Shown piece by piece: positions 19,121-27,655 of a stretch of 64,000 bases of DNA. Both the position numbers and the translations under genes were made by a program. Origin of the DNA: Virgibacillus ihumii. GTDB lineage: Bacteria > Bacillota > Bacilli > Bacillales > Amphibacillaceae. Every line of letters starts with the position of its first letter. Position 1 is the first letter of the stretch. The DNA is taken from assembly GCF_902726655.1 (NCBI RefSeq), contig NZ_CACVAN010000001.1, positions 62,001 to 126,000 of the forward strand. Direction: 5' to 3'. The notes beneath the pieces are model-generated. The model searched no databases. It was not told the origin of the DNA and saw only the letters and a list, made by a program, of their open reading frames with translations.

Positions 19121-19303
19121 TTACCCCCGTATTTTACCACGATACACATTCCGGTGTGTGAATGCATATATTGTCAGGTAGATTGAAATGAACAACATCG
19201 GCAGTGTAATCCAGAACGGAATAATCTGCATGAGCCCCAGTATGTTCAAAAAGAATGCGACAATCGTGATGATTAGCAACAGGATAGGCAGTGAATCCTG
19301 CAT
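19121..19303 (-). CDS. Small membrane protein of unknown function
   Basis: A 60-residue protein with two membrane helices (about LPILLLIITIVAFFLNILG and IPFWITLPMLFISIYLTIYA) and a basic C-terminus (HRNVYRGKIRG). The ATG at 19303 has GGAGTG six bases upstream; an ATG at 19321 lacks a site. It lies convergent to the repeat array and divergent from the sRNA gene roxS. The positive tail suggests the C-terminus faces the cytoplasm. No family is recognised with confidence. Confidence 0.65.
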   Translation of the reverse strand: MQDSLPILLLIITIVAFFLNILGLMQIIPFWITLPMLFISIYLTIYAFTHRNVYRGKIRG

Positions 19304-19408
19304 GTACATCACTCCAATCATCAGTTTTCTATAATCTTTTCAGTAAATCATATGTTACAAATATTTGAATTAGAAGTATGACATTTTTGTGAACCAGAGG
19401 GCTAACTA

Positions 19409-19437
19409 TTGCCAACTTTTAAGGCGGTTGATATAGT
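19409..19437 (+). promoter_or_regulatory. Promoter of the sRNA RoxS
   Basis: TTGCCA (19409-19414), a 17-base spacer and TATAGT (19432-19437) form a good sigma-A promoter that predicts a transcript start at about 19444. Confidence 0.75.
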
Positions 19438-19441
19438 TAAA

Positions 19442-19459
19442 TTGTGATATGAATCACAA
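19442..19459. promoter_or_regulatory. Rex operator at the roxS start site
   Basis: TTGTGATATGAATCACAA is a perfect match to the Rex consensus TTGTGA-N6-TCACAA. It spans the predicted start of roxS, so NADH-sensing Rex should repress the sRNA. The same half sites would also fit an Fnr-type box (TGTGA-N6-TCACA). Rex control of RoxS is known in B. subtilis. Confidence 0.85.
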
Positions 19460-19568
19460 ACAAAAACCCCTTTGTTTATGATCATGAAACTTTCTCCCAT
19501 CCCCCTTTGTTTAATACAAAGTCGGAGAACCCTTAAAGGATACACGCTGCCCCGTGTATCCTTTTTTA
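19445..19568 (+). ncRNA. roxS: Regulatory small RNA RoxS (RsaE)
   Basis: The transcript holds two C-rich targeting motifs, each followed by TTTGTTT: AACCCCTTTGTTT at 19465-19477 and TCTCCCATCCCCCTTTGTTT near 19493-19512. This arrangement is what I recall for staphylococcal RsaE and Bacillus RoxS. A Rho-independent terminator ends it (AAAGGATACACG paired with CGTGTATCCTTT and a T-run, 19538-19568). The RNA pairs with ribosome binding sites of TCA-cycle and redox genes in B. subtilis and S. aureus. Its place between pepF and yjbH fits the known synteny. A Rex box overlaps its start. Confidence 0.9.
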
Positions 19569-19608
19569 CAATATAAACTAATAATCCTACCTAAAATTGG
19601 CATAGAAC

Positions 19609-19633
19609 ACCCGGGTGATTCATCACCCGGGTT
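19609..19633 (-). terminator. Hairpin downstream of the subtilisin gene
   Basis: ACCCGGGTGAT pairs perfectly with ATCACCCGGGT around a TC loop. No good T-run follows on the minus strand, so it may be an mRNA 3' stabiliser as much as a terminator. Confidence 0.6.
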
Positions 19634-19642
19634 GTGTACTGC

Positions 19643-20842
19643 TTAATAGTTCACAGCACTGTAGGAGTCAATCATCCCGTCTTCATAATAATATCCTGCA
19701 CTGCCGATTGAATAAGCAGTATTTTCGATTGCCTGGCGAATTTCCACATTATTTCTGCCCTGTCCGGCAAGAAGCCCGGCTAGTCCTGCTACAGATGGTG
19801 AAGCCATGGATGTACCGGACATATATACATAGCGGTTATTTGGATAAGTAGAAGCGATATCCACACCAGGTGCCATTACGTCTACCCATGGTCCGTAATT
19901 GGAGAAACTGGCTATCTGATTGTTACTGTTGACCGCCCCGACAGCAAGTACGTTTTCATAGGAAGCGGGTTCGAAAGTTGTTGATACCCCGTCATTTCCC
20001 GCAGCTGCTATTATGACGCTGCCTTGGTTCCATGCGTAGTTTACCGCATTTTCCAATGTTTGTGTGTCACAGTTACATCCTAAAGACAGATTAATGACTT
20101 CAGCGTTCTGATTGGCTGCATAACGGATACCATCTGCAATGTCTGCGAGGGATCCACTGCCTTGTGCATCCAAAACGCGCACTGCCAGAATTGATGTGTT
20201 TGGTGCCATGCCGGCAATTCCGGTACTATTATTCGTTTCTGCAGCAGCAATTCCTGCCACATGTGTGCCATGTCCATTTTGATCCATCGGACGGTAGTCA
20301 TTTTGTACAAAGTCATACCCTAGAATTGTTTTGTTATCCAAATCCTCATGTGTGTAGTCAACACCTGTATCTAAAACGGCGATTTCCTGGCTGGAATCTC
20401 CACGAGCGATATTCCAGGCACTATCGGTATAAGTTGTAAAAAGTCCATATTGATAACCCGGAGTTGCGTAGGTGTCATTTGGAGACCAGGTGACAGTCAT
20501 CTTGTAGTTCGGTTCTGCATAAGCAACATTAGGATTTTTATTAAGTGCCCTCACAACTTTCTTAACGTTTCCGACTTCCAGTACTTTAAAAGGGGACTTA
20601 ACAGTATCCAAGTCAGGTTTGGCTTTTGCATTAAGTCCTTTTAAAGCATGATTTTGCGACTTCCCGGATGTTCCTTTTTTAAATTTGACGATAACTTCAC
20701 CTTTGACATGTGCATCTTTTTCGATCTTTTTGGCAGCCTCAGGTAGTTTTGTTTGCAATTCATCGGCTGCTACACCGTTGCCGAATGTCAGGACCGCTAT
20801 CATCATTGCAATGAGCAGCCCGCCAAAATACTTCAACTTCAT
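19643..20842 (-). CDS. Secreted subtilisin-type serine protease (S8, thermitase-like)
   Basis: A 399-residue preproprotease. A signal peptide covers about residues 1-26, an I9-type propeptide about 27-115 (VKGEVIVKFKKGTSG, NVAYAEPNYK), and the catalytic domain the rest. The triad is D158 (VLDTGVDYTH), H191 (NGHGTHVAG) and S345 (SGTSMASP), with oxyanion N283 (AAAGNDG). It resembles thermitase and other extracellular subtilases that scavenge protein. GGAGGAG precedes the ATG. It is monocistronic on the minus strand and inserted into an otherwise conserved yjb region, so it is probably a lineage-specific addition. Confidence 0.95.
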   Translation of the reverse strand: MKLKYFGGLLIAMMIAVLTFGNGVAADELQTKLPEAAKKIEKDAHVKGEVIVKFKKGTSGKSQNHALKGLNAKAKPDLDTVKSPFKVLEVGNVKKVVRALNKNPNVAYAEPNYKMTVTWSPNDTYATPGYQYGLFTTYTDSAWNIARGDSSQEIAVLDTGVDYTHEDLDNKTILGYDFVQNDYRPMDQNGHGTHVAGIAAAETNNSTGIAGMAPNTSILAVRVLDAQGSGSLADIADGIRYAANQNAEVINLSLGCNCDTQTLENAVNYAWNQGSVIIAAAGNDGVSTTFEPASYENVLAVGAVNSNNQIASFSNYGPWVDVMAPGVDIASTYPNNRYVYMSGTSMASPSVAGLAGLLAGQGRNNVEIRQAIENTAYSIGSAGYYYEDGMIDSYSAVNY

Positions 20843-21467
20843 ACAAATCTCCTCCTTTTTTGATTCACCTGTAAAATTCGCAAAATGGGGGACAGAATCC
20901 TTCCAAATTCAGTTGGGAAAGAACATGTAAAATTAAATCGAGATTTGTAAACTATTGAACTATTTATTTCTTAAAATGGAAAATAAACGAGCATATATAA
21001 GCTCCGGAATGACTGATATAGAAGGGATGGGGAAAGCACATCGTAACTTTCCTGAAATGAGGAAATACAGTTTAATAAATCGACAATAACTTCCGATGAA
21101 GGCAATTTAAGCAGAAATTTGGTTAATATGTACCAGGTATTTTGTGCCTTTGATAGTACTTTATTGTATTTGTGGAAAGAAATTCTTAAAAATCAGTTGC
21201 AAGTAACGGAAGAGTATTTTAATAAGAACAAATAATTCAGTTAAAATATTTGCTGATATTTAATTTAGCAGAAAAGCCATATTATAGGTCAAAATTGTTG
21301 AAAATCATAGGCAGATAATATAATCACTTTTAAAAAATGTATAGTGATTCACAAATAATAAACCCGTTTTGATTATTCTTTTTTAAAACGGGCTCTTTAC
21401 GTTTGATGGAAATTGCAGGTTTGCGAGGGAATTTTGATTATACTTTCTTATAGTTAATTTAAAGGAA
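20843..21467. other. Intergenic region with one terminator-like hairpin
   Basis: About 625 bases between the divergent protease and GbsR genes. The only structure seen is a hairpin at 21358-21398 (AACCCGTTTT with AAAACGGGCT and then TCTTT) that reads as a plus-strand terminator with no gene before it. A 35-codon frame at 21129-21236 lacks a ribosome binding site. The left end carries the protease promoter region. Confidence 0.5.
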
Positions 21468-21496
21468 TTGACAAACTAATATTCAGCACATATAAT
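21468..21496 (+). promoter_or_regulatory. Sigma-A promoter of the gbsR-type operon
   Basis: TTGACA (21468-21473) and TATAAT (21491-21496) are separated by 17 bases, a consensus promoter. Confidence 0.85.
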
Positions 21497-21505
21497 ATTG
21501 GTAAA

Positions 21506-21536
21506 TTGTTCAATATAAACTAAATAAATTGAACAA
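21506..21536. promoter_or_regulatory. Probable GbsR operator (9-bp dyad)
   Basis: TTGTTCAAT and its exact inverse ATTGAACAA are separated by 13 bases. The dyad starts ten bases after the -10 box, spanning the transcript start, as expected for a repressor that blocks elongation, the mode known for GbsR in B. subtilis. Confidence 0.7.
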
Positions 21537-21583
21537 ATTGACCAAAAAGGTCTTTTGAAACTGAGCGGAAAGGATGACAGTGA

Positions 21584-22150
21584 ATGGATAAAAATCAGGA
21601 TATTCAAAAGGTAGAGCAGTCAAGGGATATTTTGATTAGTGCGATTGCGCAAACAATGGTCATATACGGGGTTACTCCTTCAGTTGGACGAATTTATGGT
21701 GTTCTCTATTATGCGGACAGGCCACTTAATCTTGATGAAATAAAAGACCAGGTAGCAATGAGTAAAGGCAGTGTCAGCACCGGTTTACGGGATTTGCTTG
21801 ATACCGAAATGGTTATTAAGGTATGGAAAAAGGGTAACCGGAAAGACCATTATATCGCCGAAAAAGATTTTTTTAAAAACTTTTTTGCTTTCTTTGTTAA
21901 AAGGCTGAGACAGGAAAGAAGTATTATTTCGAGGGCAAATCAACAGGTGGAAGGTACCCTTAAAGAGATTGCTTCAGACAGTTCATCCGAGGAAGCCAAA
22001 AAGATGGCGCAAGGGGATTTGCAGGATATTGAACAAACAAAGATTTACTTTGATTGGACACTAAAATTGGCAAATGCCATGGAGACAGGAGAGATTTTTA
22101 AATCTTTTCCCATAAACAGCAAAGAGGGTGACGAAACTGGAAACGATTAA
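21584..22150 (+). CDS. GbsR/MarR family transcriptional regulator
   Basis: A 188-residue winged-helix protein of the GbsR/OpcR family, which represses choline and glycine betaine genes and senses choline in B. subtilis. The DNA-binding part is about residues 28-85 (MSKGSVSTGLRDLLDTEMV), followed by a long helical region. A consensus promoter and a 9-bp dyad precede it, suggesting autorepression. It overlaps the next gene by 23 bases, so the two are translated as a unit. Its ligand here could be choline, betaine or the substrate of the adjacent hydrolase. GbsR is not otherwise accompanied here by choline dehydrogenase genes. Confidence 0.88.
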   Translation: MDKNQDIQKVEQSRDILISAIAQTMVIYGVTPSVGRIYGVLYYADRPLNLDEIKDQVAMSKGSVSTGLRDLLDTEMVIKVWKKGNRKDHYIAEKDFFKNFFAFFVKRLRQERSIISRANQQVEGTLKEIASDSSSEEAKKMAQGDLQDIEQTKIYFDWTLKLANAMETGEIFKSFPINSKEGDETGND

Positions 22151-22796
22151 AACAGCCTTATTATTGATTGATGTACAAAAAGAGAGTGAGTTCGGTATTG
22201 AGGGAGTTCAGACAGCTATAGATAACACTGAAGCATTAATAGCTAAATGCCGGGAACTAGATATCCCTGTTATTTACACCCGGCAGATTAATCGGAAGGA
22301 TACGATCGGCATGTCAAATGGAGAACCATTGGATGAACACGGAGAGCCGGTATTCTACAATGATGGAACGAATGCAGCAGATATTGTTGATCAAATAAAG
22401 CCGGAAAAGCAGGATATTGTTATTGATAAGTACCGGTGGAGTAGCTTCTACGACACAAGTTTGAATTTGATCTTGAAGAACATGGGAATAAAACATCTGA
22501 TCATCGGAGGTTTTGTTACAGATGGATGTTTAATGACAACTGTTTTTGATGCGTATTTCCGTGACTATCAGGTTAATTTGGTAAAGGATATCTGTGGAAC
22601 GACAAATGAGGGTGCACATATGTCGTCTATCATGATCATGGCAAACTGGATCTATGATATCACCATATATGACAGTACAGAACTAATAAATAAACTTTCA
22701 GGCAGGCCAAGCAAGTGTTGGCAATCGGAATATCCGGATCAACTGCAGTTTACGCCCGAAAACATGCGGCAGGTATTCAATAAGTTAAATGAATAA
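22128..22796 (+). CDS. Isochorismatase-family cysteine hydrolase
   Basis: A 222-residue alpha/beta hydrolase of the isochorismatase-like superfamily. The triad is visible as D in LLLIDVQKES, K in IDKYRWSSFYDT and the nucleophilic Cys in VTDGCLMTTVFDAYF. Members hydrolyse amides and related bonds, for example nicotinamide or N-carbamoylsarcosine. It overlaps the GbsR-type regulator and is followed by a betaine-binding lipoprotein, so an amide or carbamoyl derivative that yields an osmoprotectant is a plausible substrate; this is inference. GTG at 22128 is taken as start although its binding site is poor; a start a few codons later is possible. Confidence 0.85.
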   Translation: MTKLETIKTALLLIDVQKESEFGIEGVQTAIDNTEALIAKCRELDIPVIYTRQINRKDTIGMSNGEPLDEHGEPVFYNDGTNAADIVDQIKPEKQDIVIDKYRWSSFYDTSLNLILKNMGIKHLIIGGFVTDGCLMTTVFDAYFRDYQVNLVKDICGTTNEGAHMSSIMIMANWIYDITIYDSTELINKLSGRPSKCWQSEYPDQLQFTPENMRQVFNKLNE

Positions 22797-22841
22797 TTTT
22801 TTCAAACAAATAGCGATAAACAACATGAGGAGGATAAATTA

Positions 22842-23768
22842 GTGCAGAAAAAAGTAAAACAAATTGTTACAGCGATTATGATTATGTGTTTGGTTGTGTT
22901 GTCAGCATGTGGAAACGGCGACAGTGGCAAAGAGGAAAGTAAGAATGCAGACAATGGCAATCAAAATCTTGGTCAGAAAGAATTAAAAATACCTTATGTA
23001 GCATGGGCATCTGCTATAGCAAGTAACCATGTAATCGAAGTTGTCCTTGAGCAAGCGGGTTATGAAGTGGAATTACTCCAGGTTAATTCAGGAGCAATGT
23101 ATTCAGGGGTAGCTGATGGGTCAGCCGATGCAACAATAAGTGTCTGGCTGCCACATACAGATGCAGCTTACTGGGAGCAATACAAAGAAAATCTTGTGCA
23201 TCTTGGTCCAAATCTGAAAGGCGCACCTCTTGGACTGGTTGTTCCGAAATATATGAAAATTGATTCTATAAAAGATTTGGCAAAAAATAAATATTCGATC
23301 GGGGATAAAACAGAATGGACAATTACCGGGATTGAACCTGGAGCAGGCCAAATGAAACTTACCGAAGAGAAAGTCATGCCTGCATACGGATTGGATAAAT
23401 GGACGTTACAGGCAAGTTCTTCAGGTGCTATGGCGGCATCCCTAGGTGATGCGATTGCAAATAAAGAACCAATCGTTGTTACACTTTGGTCCCCACACTG
23501 GGCATTCTCCAAATGGGATTTGAAATATCTCAAAGATCCAAAAAACATTTACGGTGACCCTGATAATATCAATACACTTGTCCGGGAAGGGCTGAAGAAA
23601 GATGCTCCAAAGGCATATAAAATTCTGGATCAGTTCAGCTGGACAAAAAAAGATATTGGAGAAGTGATGGTGAAAATAAATAAAGGTATGAAGCCAGTTG
23701 ATGCAGCGAAAGAGTGGGTTAAGAACAATCAGGATCTTGTCAGTGAATGGACAAAAGGAATTAAGTAA
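22842..23768 (+). CDS. Glycine betaine/proline-type ABC transporter substrate-binding lipoprotein
   Basis: A 308-residue lipoprotein with lipobox LSAC (Cys at about residue 23) followed by an acidic, Asn-rich linker and an OpuAC domain. Aromatic residues typical of the quaternary-ammonium cage appear (YVAWASA, ISVWLPHTDAAYWEQY, TLWSPHWAFSKWDLKYL). It should bind glycine betaine or a similar compound at the outer face of the membrane. GAGGA precedes the GTG. No permease or ATPase gene is adjacent, so it must work with a transporter encoded elsewhere, or act as a sensor. It is the last gene of the gbsR-type operon. Confidence 0.92.
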   Translation: MQKKVKQIVTAIMIMCLVVLSACGNGDSGKEESKNADNGNQNLGQKELKIPYVAWASAIASNHVIEVVLEQAGYEVELLQVNSGAMYSGVADGSADATISVWLPHTDAAYWEQYKENLVHLGPNLKGAPLGLVVPKYMKIDSIKDLAKNKYSIGDKTEWTITGIEPGAGQMKLTEEKVMPAYGLDKWTLQASSSGAMAASLGDAIANKEPIVVTLWSPHWAFSKWDLKYLKDPKNIYGDPDNINTLVREGLKKDAPKAYKILDQFSWTKKDIGEVMVKINKGMKPVDAAKEWVKNNQDLVSEWTKGIK

Positions 23769-23773
23769 CTTTA

Positions 23774-23822
23774 ACTAATCAAAGACATTGTCTGCATAAA
23801 ACAGGCAATGTCTTTGATTAGT
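23774..23822 (+). terminator. Long perfect hairpin after the betaine-binding protein gene
   Basis: ACTAATCAAAGACATTG pairs with CAATGTCTTTGATTAGT over 17 bp. There is no T-run, so it may protect mRNA or act with read-through. Confidence 0.7.
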
Positions 23823-24057
23823 GATTTGCAGGTTAAGGTTTGATATTTAAAACTCCAATAAAGATGTTGGTGAACTAATAAGGATTATATTCAACATGTA
23901 AAGGAATGACTTGCGCGGTGTTCCCTATACTCACTGGATATCCTGGTTTAATGATTGCTGTGGTCTGACTGAAGAACAAAAGGGTGATAAGTATCCGAGG
24001 AAATAGCGCCGCAGCAGTTTTGTTTTGTATATTCTTACCGTTAAATAATCTGAAACA

Positions 24058-24098
24058 AAAACCCCAAGCATCCAACCTCATGCTTCGGGTTTTACTGT
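24058..24098 (-). terminator. Terminator after yjbH
   Basis: On the minus strand AAAACCC-GAAGCAT pairs with ATGCTT-GGGTTTTT. Confidence 0.85.
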
Positions 24099-24991
24099 TC
24101 CTCTTTATATTTCCAAAAGGTTCCGTACTTCACTGGAATTTTTTCCACGGTTTGCTGAAGCTGAAGCTTTTTCATTTCACGTTCGGCTTTTGCTTTTGTC
24201 CAATCATATACAACCGAGATTTCCTTTATTCCAACAACCTCGTAGTAGGACAGGAAATCCTCAAGTGGCGGTTTACTTGAGGGAACAGCGTTTTTCTGCA
24301 GGATCTGTTTCAGTACCTGAACGTATATATCATATGGATAGAGACCGGAAATCTTGATGCCCTGATCTTCCGTTGATGGATTAAAAAATACGATTGCAGG
24401 AATAAAATCAACGTCCATTTCTTTTGTCAGGTTCAAGTCGCTTTGGAATGCCTTTTTCGCTGTATCGGAGTATAGATCGTTTTCAAATTCGCTGACATCA
24501 AGTTTAGCAGACTTTGCACACTCAATCAGCACTTTTTCATCTGAGATGTTTTGTTTGGTAAGGAACAGACTTTCCTGTACTTTTCTGAGAAAAATCCGTC
24601 CAGCTTTTTTCCCTTGCAGTTCAGCAGCTTTGATTGCCAGTGATGCAATCCAGGGTGATGATACAGGGTTCTCAATCCACAGGTCACCGTCACAGCTCAT
24701 GCCGGTTCGGGATGCTGTTTTCTCCCAGATATCTTTCAGACGTTTCGGTTTATCGAATTTATCTTTATTTAAAGCATCCAACTGCCCGCTGATAATCGGG
24801 CGGATGGTGAAAAAACGACCATATTCTATCGATAATTTTTTCAGAAATGGTTCCAGTGACCAGCACTCCGGACAAAGTGGATCAATAAATACGTAAATTT
24901 CGATTGGTTTCTGAACAAAATCAAAGTAGCTATATTTTGACGATGTGTGTGTCTGATTTGAGCTTTTGAGCTCAGATTGATTCCAACTCAC
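24092..24991 (-). CDS. spxH: ClpXP adaptor protein SpxH (YjbH), DsbA-like
   Basis: A 299-residue cytoplasmic protein with a DsbA-like thioredoxin fold. The N-terminal [16 protein letters not shown] contains the CPEC-type motif. It matches B. subtilis YjbH, which presents Spx to ClpXP for degradation and itself aggregates under disulfide stress. GTG at 24991 follows AAAGGAG by seven bases. The globin gene yjbI lies 17 bases upstream in the same direction, so the two (and probably yjbK) share a transcript, while nadK and neighbours run the other way. A His-rich N-terminus seen in some homologues is not evident here. Confidence 0.93.
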   Translation of the reverse strand: MSWNQSELKSSNQTHTSSKYSYFDFVQKPIEIYVFIDPLCPECWSLEPFLKKLSIEYGRFFTIRPIISGQLDALNKDKFDKPKRLKDIWEKTASRTGMSCDGDLWIENPVSSPWIASLAIKAAELQGKKAGRIFLRKVQESLFLTKQNISDEKVLIECAKSAKLDVSEFENDLYSDTAKKAFQSDLNLTKEMDVDFIPAIVFFNPSTEDQGIKISGLYPYDIYVQVLKQILQKNAVPSSKPPLEDFLSYYEVVGIKEISVVYDWTKAKAEREMKKLQLQQTVEKIPVKYGTFWKYKEEQ

Positions 24992-25008
24992 ATCGATTCT
25001 CCTTTCTA

Positions 25009-25386
25009 TTACGGTGTGTTCATCATGTGATGTGCCGTCATGGTTAGTTTTTCAAATATAGCCGTGCGATAGGGTTCTTCAATTTGTGCTTCCTCTAGTG
25101 CGGCATCCATGCACTCCAGCCAGGCGTCTTTTCGTTCCGGTGTGATTTCAAATGGAAAATGACGCCTGCGCAGCATCGGATTGCCGCGTTCCTCGGAATA
25201 GAGTCTCGGTCCGCCGAAAAACTGTGTTAAAAATAACCGTTGTTTTCGCGCGGTTTCCGTTAGATCCTCCGGGAAAATTGGTACAAGCTTTGGATGTTTT
25301 CCTACTCGTTTATAAAATGCGGTTACTAATCGGTCTACAGAATCGAAACCGCCGATTGCTTCATACATTGTTCCAGGCCTTGTCAT
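25009..25386 (-). CDS. yjbI: Truncated hemoglobin, group II (YjbI)
   Basis: A 125-residue truncated globin. It opens [16 protein letters not shown], includes [23 protein letters not shown] with the proximal His, and carries the distal tyrosine in AFYKRV. In B. subtilis YjbI binds oxygen and protects the cell surface from oxidative damage. The ATG at 25386 with AGGAG upstream is chosen because the family begins near TMYEAIGG; the open frame continues 52 codons upstream without globin character. It is 17 bases ahead of spxH, suggesting co-transcription. Confidence 0.93.
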   Translation of the reverse strand: MTRPGTMYEAIGGFDSVDRLVTAFYKRVGKHPKLVPIFPEDLTETARKQRLFLTQFFGGPRLYSEERGNPMLRRRHFPFEITPERKDAWLECMDAALEEAQIEEPYRTAIFEKLTMTAHHMMNTP

Positions 25387-25468
25387 AGCTACAATCTCTC
25401 CTATAGGTTTGTATATATTGTAGCAACGTAAAATTTGATGGGCAACTAATCCGACTTTCCAGTAGTTG

Positions 25469-26044
25469 TTATTTATCCATTTTTTCCCTGAAAAAGCGTT
25501 TGATTTTATTTGGGGTCTCCCGTTTATTAATGTTATACCCACTTAGGATTTCATCAATCATTCGCTGACCGGCTTCTGCTGAGGCTGCTTCCAGCTCCAG
25601 CTCGTAATCAGCGGTATCGCCATACGTACTGTAATCGAGGACGAGCAGGACATCTTTGTAATTCAATTCGCGTCGCTCCGTTGTAAGGCTGCCAAAATAA
25701 ATAAGATTTTCCGGGTCAATATGAAGTGCTTCCAATTGCCTGCGGACGTGCTGTTTCATCACGATTTGACCATTCAGCCATTGTTCCGCTTCCTGATCAG
25801 TTAATGGATCATGCGTTTCGAGCAGACCTTCCCGGTGCGGCTGCTTTAAGGTTAAGCTATAGGCCTCTTGCTTTTTCCGAATCCTAAGTGCAGACCCGTT
25901 TTCCTTCAGTTTGAAATCGGCAGTTTCAAAATAATAATTTGTCTGTGTTTGAGGTTGTGCCGGGAAAGGTAAACTATTTAAGAGACGTTCAAATTCAGTT
26001 TTTGTCAGCAAGTTTTTAAATTCAATTTCAATTTCCTGTGCCAA
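25469..26044 (-). CDS. yjbK: CYTH domain protein YjbK
   Basis: A 191-residue CYTH (triphosphate tunnel) protein. The defining EIEIEFK strand is at residues 4-10, and further ligand-binding residues appear in ALRIRKK, TLKQP, VLLVLDYSTYGD and YELELEAA. Members bind tripolyphosphate or nucleotide triphosphates. The TTG at 26044 follows GGGGGAAA at seven bases and gives the expected AQEIEIEFK N-terminus; an ATG further upstream gives an unlikely leader. It is divergent from the ppGpp synthetase gene yjbM. The physiological substrate is not known. Confidence 0.9.
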   Translation of the reverse strand: MAQEIEIEFKNLLTKTEFERLLNSLPFPAQPQTQTNYYFETADFKLKENGSALRIRKKQEAYSLTLKQPHREGLLETHDPLTDQEAEQWLNGQIVMKQHVRRQLEALHIDPENLIYFGSLTTERRELNYKDVLLVLDYSTYGDTADYELELEAASAEAGQRMIDEILSGYNINKRETPNKIKRFFREKMDK

Positions 26045-26179
26045 CGTAATTTCCCCCGTATTCAAGAATTGTTATTATTTGCGTTTATTATCCCGAATGG
26101 CGGTTAAATTTGCAAAGATTATCCATTGGTATATGTTATGATAAAATGGAAAACAGAAGAGTAACAGGTGGTGGTGACC

Positions 26180-26788
26180 ATGAATTGGAAAGCAATCCTT
26201 GCACCATATTCACAGGCGGTCGAGGAATTGAAAGTGAAACTGAAAGGGATTCGGGCACAGTTTGAGCATGAATCCAGTCATTCACCGATTGAGTTTATTA
26301 CGGGAAGAGTTAAACCGATACCAAGTATTTTGGAGAAAGCCGAAAGCAGACGCATACCACTTGACCGTATTGAAGAGGAGCTTCAGGATATTGCCGGGGT
26401 TCGCGTAGTTTGTCAGTTCGTTGATGATATTTATACGATTGTAAAAATGATCAGATCACGCAAAGATCTGACGATTATTGAGGAAAAAGATTATGTTACG
26501 GAAAAAAAAGACAGTGGATACCGGTCGTTTCATATGATTATTGAATACCCGGTGGAAACAATTCACGGCGTGAAAAAGGTTGTTGCAGAAATTCAGATTC
26601 GTACACTGGCGATGAATTTCTGGGCGACCAATGAGCATTCACTTAATTATAAATATAAAGGGAGAATCCCATCTGAAATAAAAGAAAGGCTGCAGCGTGC
26701 TGCGGAAGCGGCTTTTAAACTGGATGAAGAAATGTCCAGCATTAAAAATGAGGTACAGGAAGCACAGCGCATATTCCATCGAAAGTAA
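26180..26788 (+). CDS. sasB: Small alarmone synthetase (SasB/RelQ, YjbM)
   Basis: A 202-residue single-domain (p)ppGpp synthetase lacking hydrolase and regulatory domains. Synthetase motifs include RIEEELQDIAGVRVVCQFVDDIY, KDSGYRSFHMII and AEIQIRTLAMNFWATNEHSLNYK, with the E-x-Q-I-R-T strand of the active site. It makes the stringent response nucleotides from ATP and GDP/GTP. ATG at 26180 is preferred over the run of GTG codons upstream because of the AGGTGGTG site. NAD kinase follows 12 bases later, so the genes form an operon sasB-nadK-rluD as in B. subtilis yjbM-N-O. Confidence 0.96.
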   Translation: MNWKAILAPYSQAVEELKVKLKGIRAQFEHESSHSPIEFITGRVKPIPSILEKAESRRIPLDRIEEELQDIAGVRVVCQFVDDIYTIVKMIRSRKDLTIIEEKDYVTEKKDSGYRSFHMIIEYPVETIHGVKKVVAEIQIRTLAMNFWATNEHSLNYKYKGRIPSEIKERLQRAAEAAFKLDEEMSSIKNEVQEAQRIFHRK

Positions 26789-26800
26789 GGAGAGAGAACC

Positions 26801-27628
26801 GTGAAGTATGTAATAGTGTCAAAGGGCGATGAACGATCCAAAACAATCAAAGGGACGATGAAACAATATTTGCAGGATTTTAATCTGGAATATGATGAGA
26901 AATATCCGGATCTGGTCATTTCGGTAGGTGGTGACGGAACATTTCTGGAGGCATTTCACCGTTATATTCATTGTTTGAAATCAACAGCATTTATTGGTGT
27001 ACATACAGGACACTTGGGTTTTTATGCGGACTGGGTACCGGATCAGGTTGAAAAGCTGATCATTGAAATTGCCAAAACACCATTTCAAATTGTGGAATAT
27101 CCGCTCCTTGAGGTGATCATCCGCAGCAAGTCTGGTGGAACGGAAGACAAATTCCTTGCGTTAAATGAGGCGACCATTAAAACGGCAGAAGGATCAGTCG
27201 TGTTCGATGTGGAAATTAAAGGGGAGCATTTTGAAACGTTCCGCGGCGATGGGCTGTGTGTTTCGACGCCATCCGGCAGCACTGCATATAACAAAGCGCT
27301 TGGCGGGGGGATTATCCATCCTTCGCTTGAAGCAATTCAGCTTACGGAGATGGCTTCCATCAACAACCGAGTTTTCCGGACAATCGGTTCACCGCTGATC
27401 CTTCCGAAGCATCATACATGTTTATTGAAGCCGCTGGTGGATCGCAGCTTTTTGATTACGATTGATCATTTTACTGAGAGCTATACAAACGTTAAATCCA
27501 TCCAATGCAGGGTAGCCAAGGAGCGGGTCAGATTTGCCAGGTTTAAACCATTCCCGTTCTGGGACAGGGTTCGTGATTCCTTTGTCGCGGATGATGACAG
27601 TGACAGCATAAAACGATCTAATTCATAG
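26801..27628 (+). CDS. nadK: NAD kinase
   Basis: A 275-residue NAD kinase that makes NADP from NAD and ATP. The signature GGDGTF is at residues 43-48, and LNEATIK and the glycine-rich [14 protein letters not shown] segment contribute to NAD binding. The GTG at 26801 follows GGAGAGA. It corresponds to B. subtilis YjbN/PpnKA and is the middle gene of a three-gene operon, 12 bases after sasB and 27 bases before the pseudouridine synthase. Confidence 0.97.
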   Translation: MKYVIVSKGDERSKTIKGTMKQYLQDFNLEYDEKYPDLVISVGGDGTFLEAFHRYIHCLKSTAFIGVHTGHLGFYADWVPDQVEKLIIEIAKTPFQIVEYPLLEVIIRSKSGGTEDKFLALNEATIKTAEGSVVFDVEIKGEHFETFRGDGLCVSTPSGSTAYNKALGGGIIHPSLEAIQLTEMASINNRVFRTIGSPLILPKHHTCLLKPLVDRSFLITIDHFTESYTNVKSIQCRVAKERVRFARFKPFPFWDRVRDSFVADDDSDSIKRSNS

Positions 27629-27655
27629 ACAGGCAACAATGGCAGGTGACATAGG

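Noticed and set aside
21129..21236. A 35-codon frame upstream of the GbsR gene
   Set aside because: No ribosome binding site, no homologue recognised, and it is not in any operon context.
23875..24081. A 68-codon minus-strand frame downstream of yjbH
   Set aside because: It crosses the yjbH terminator and lacks a binding site; the C-terminal part has some protein-like composition but I cannot support it as a gene.
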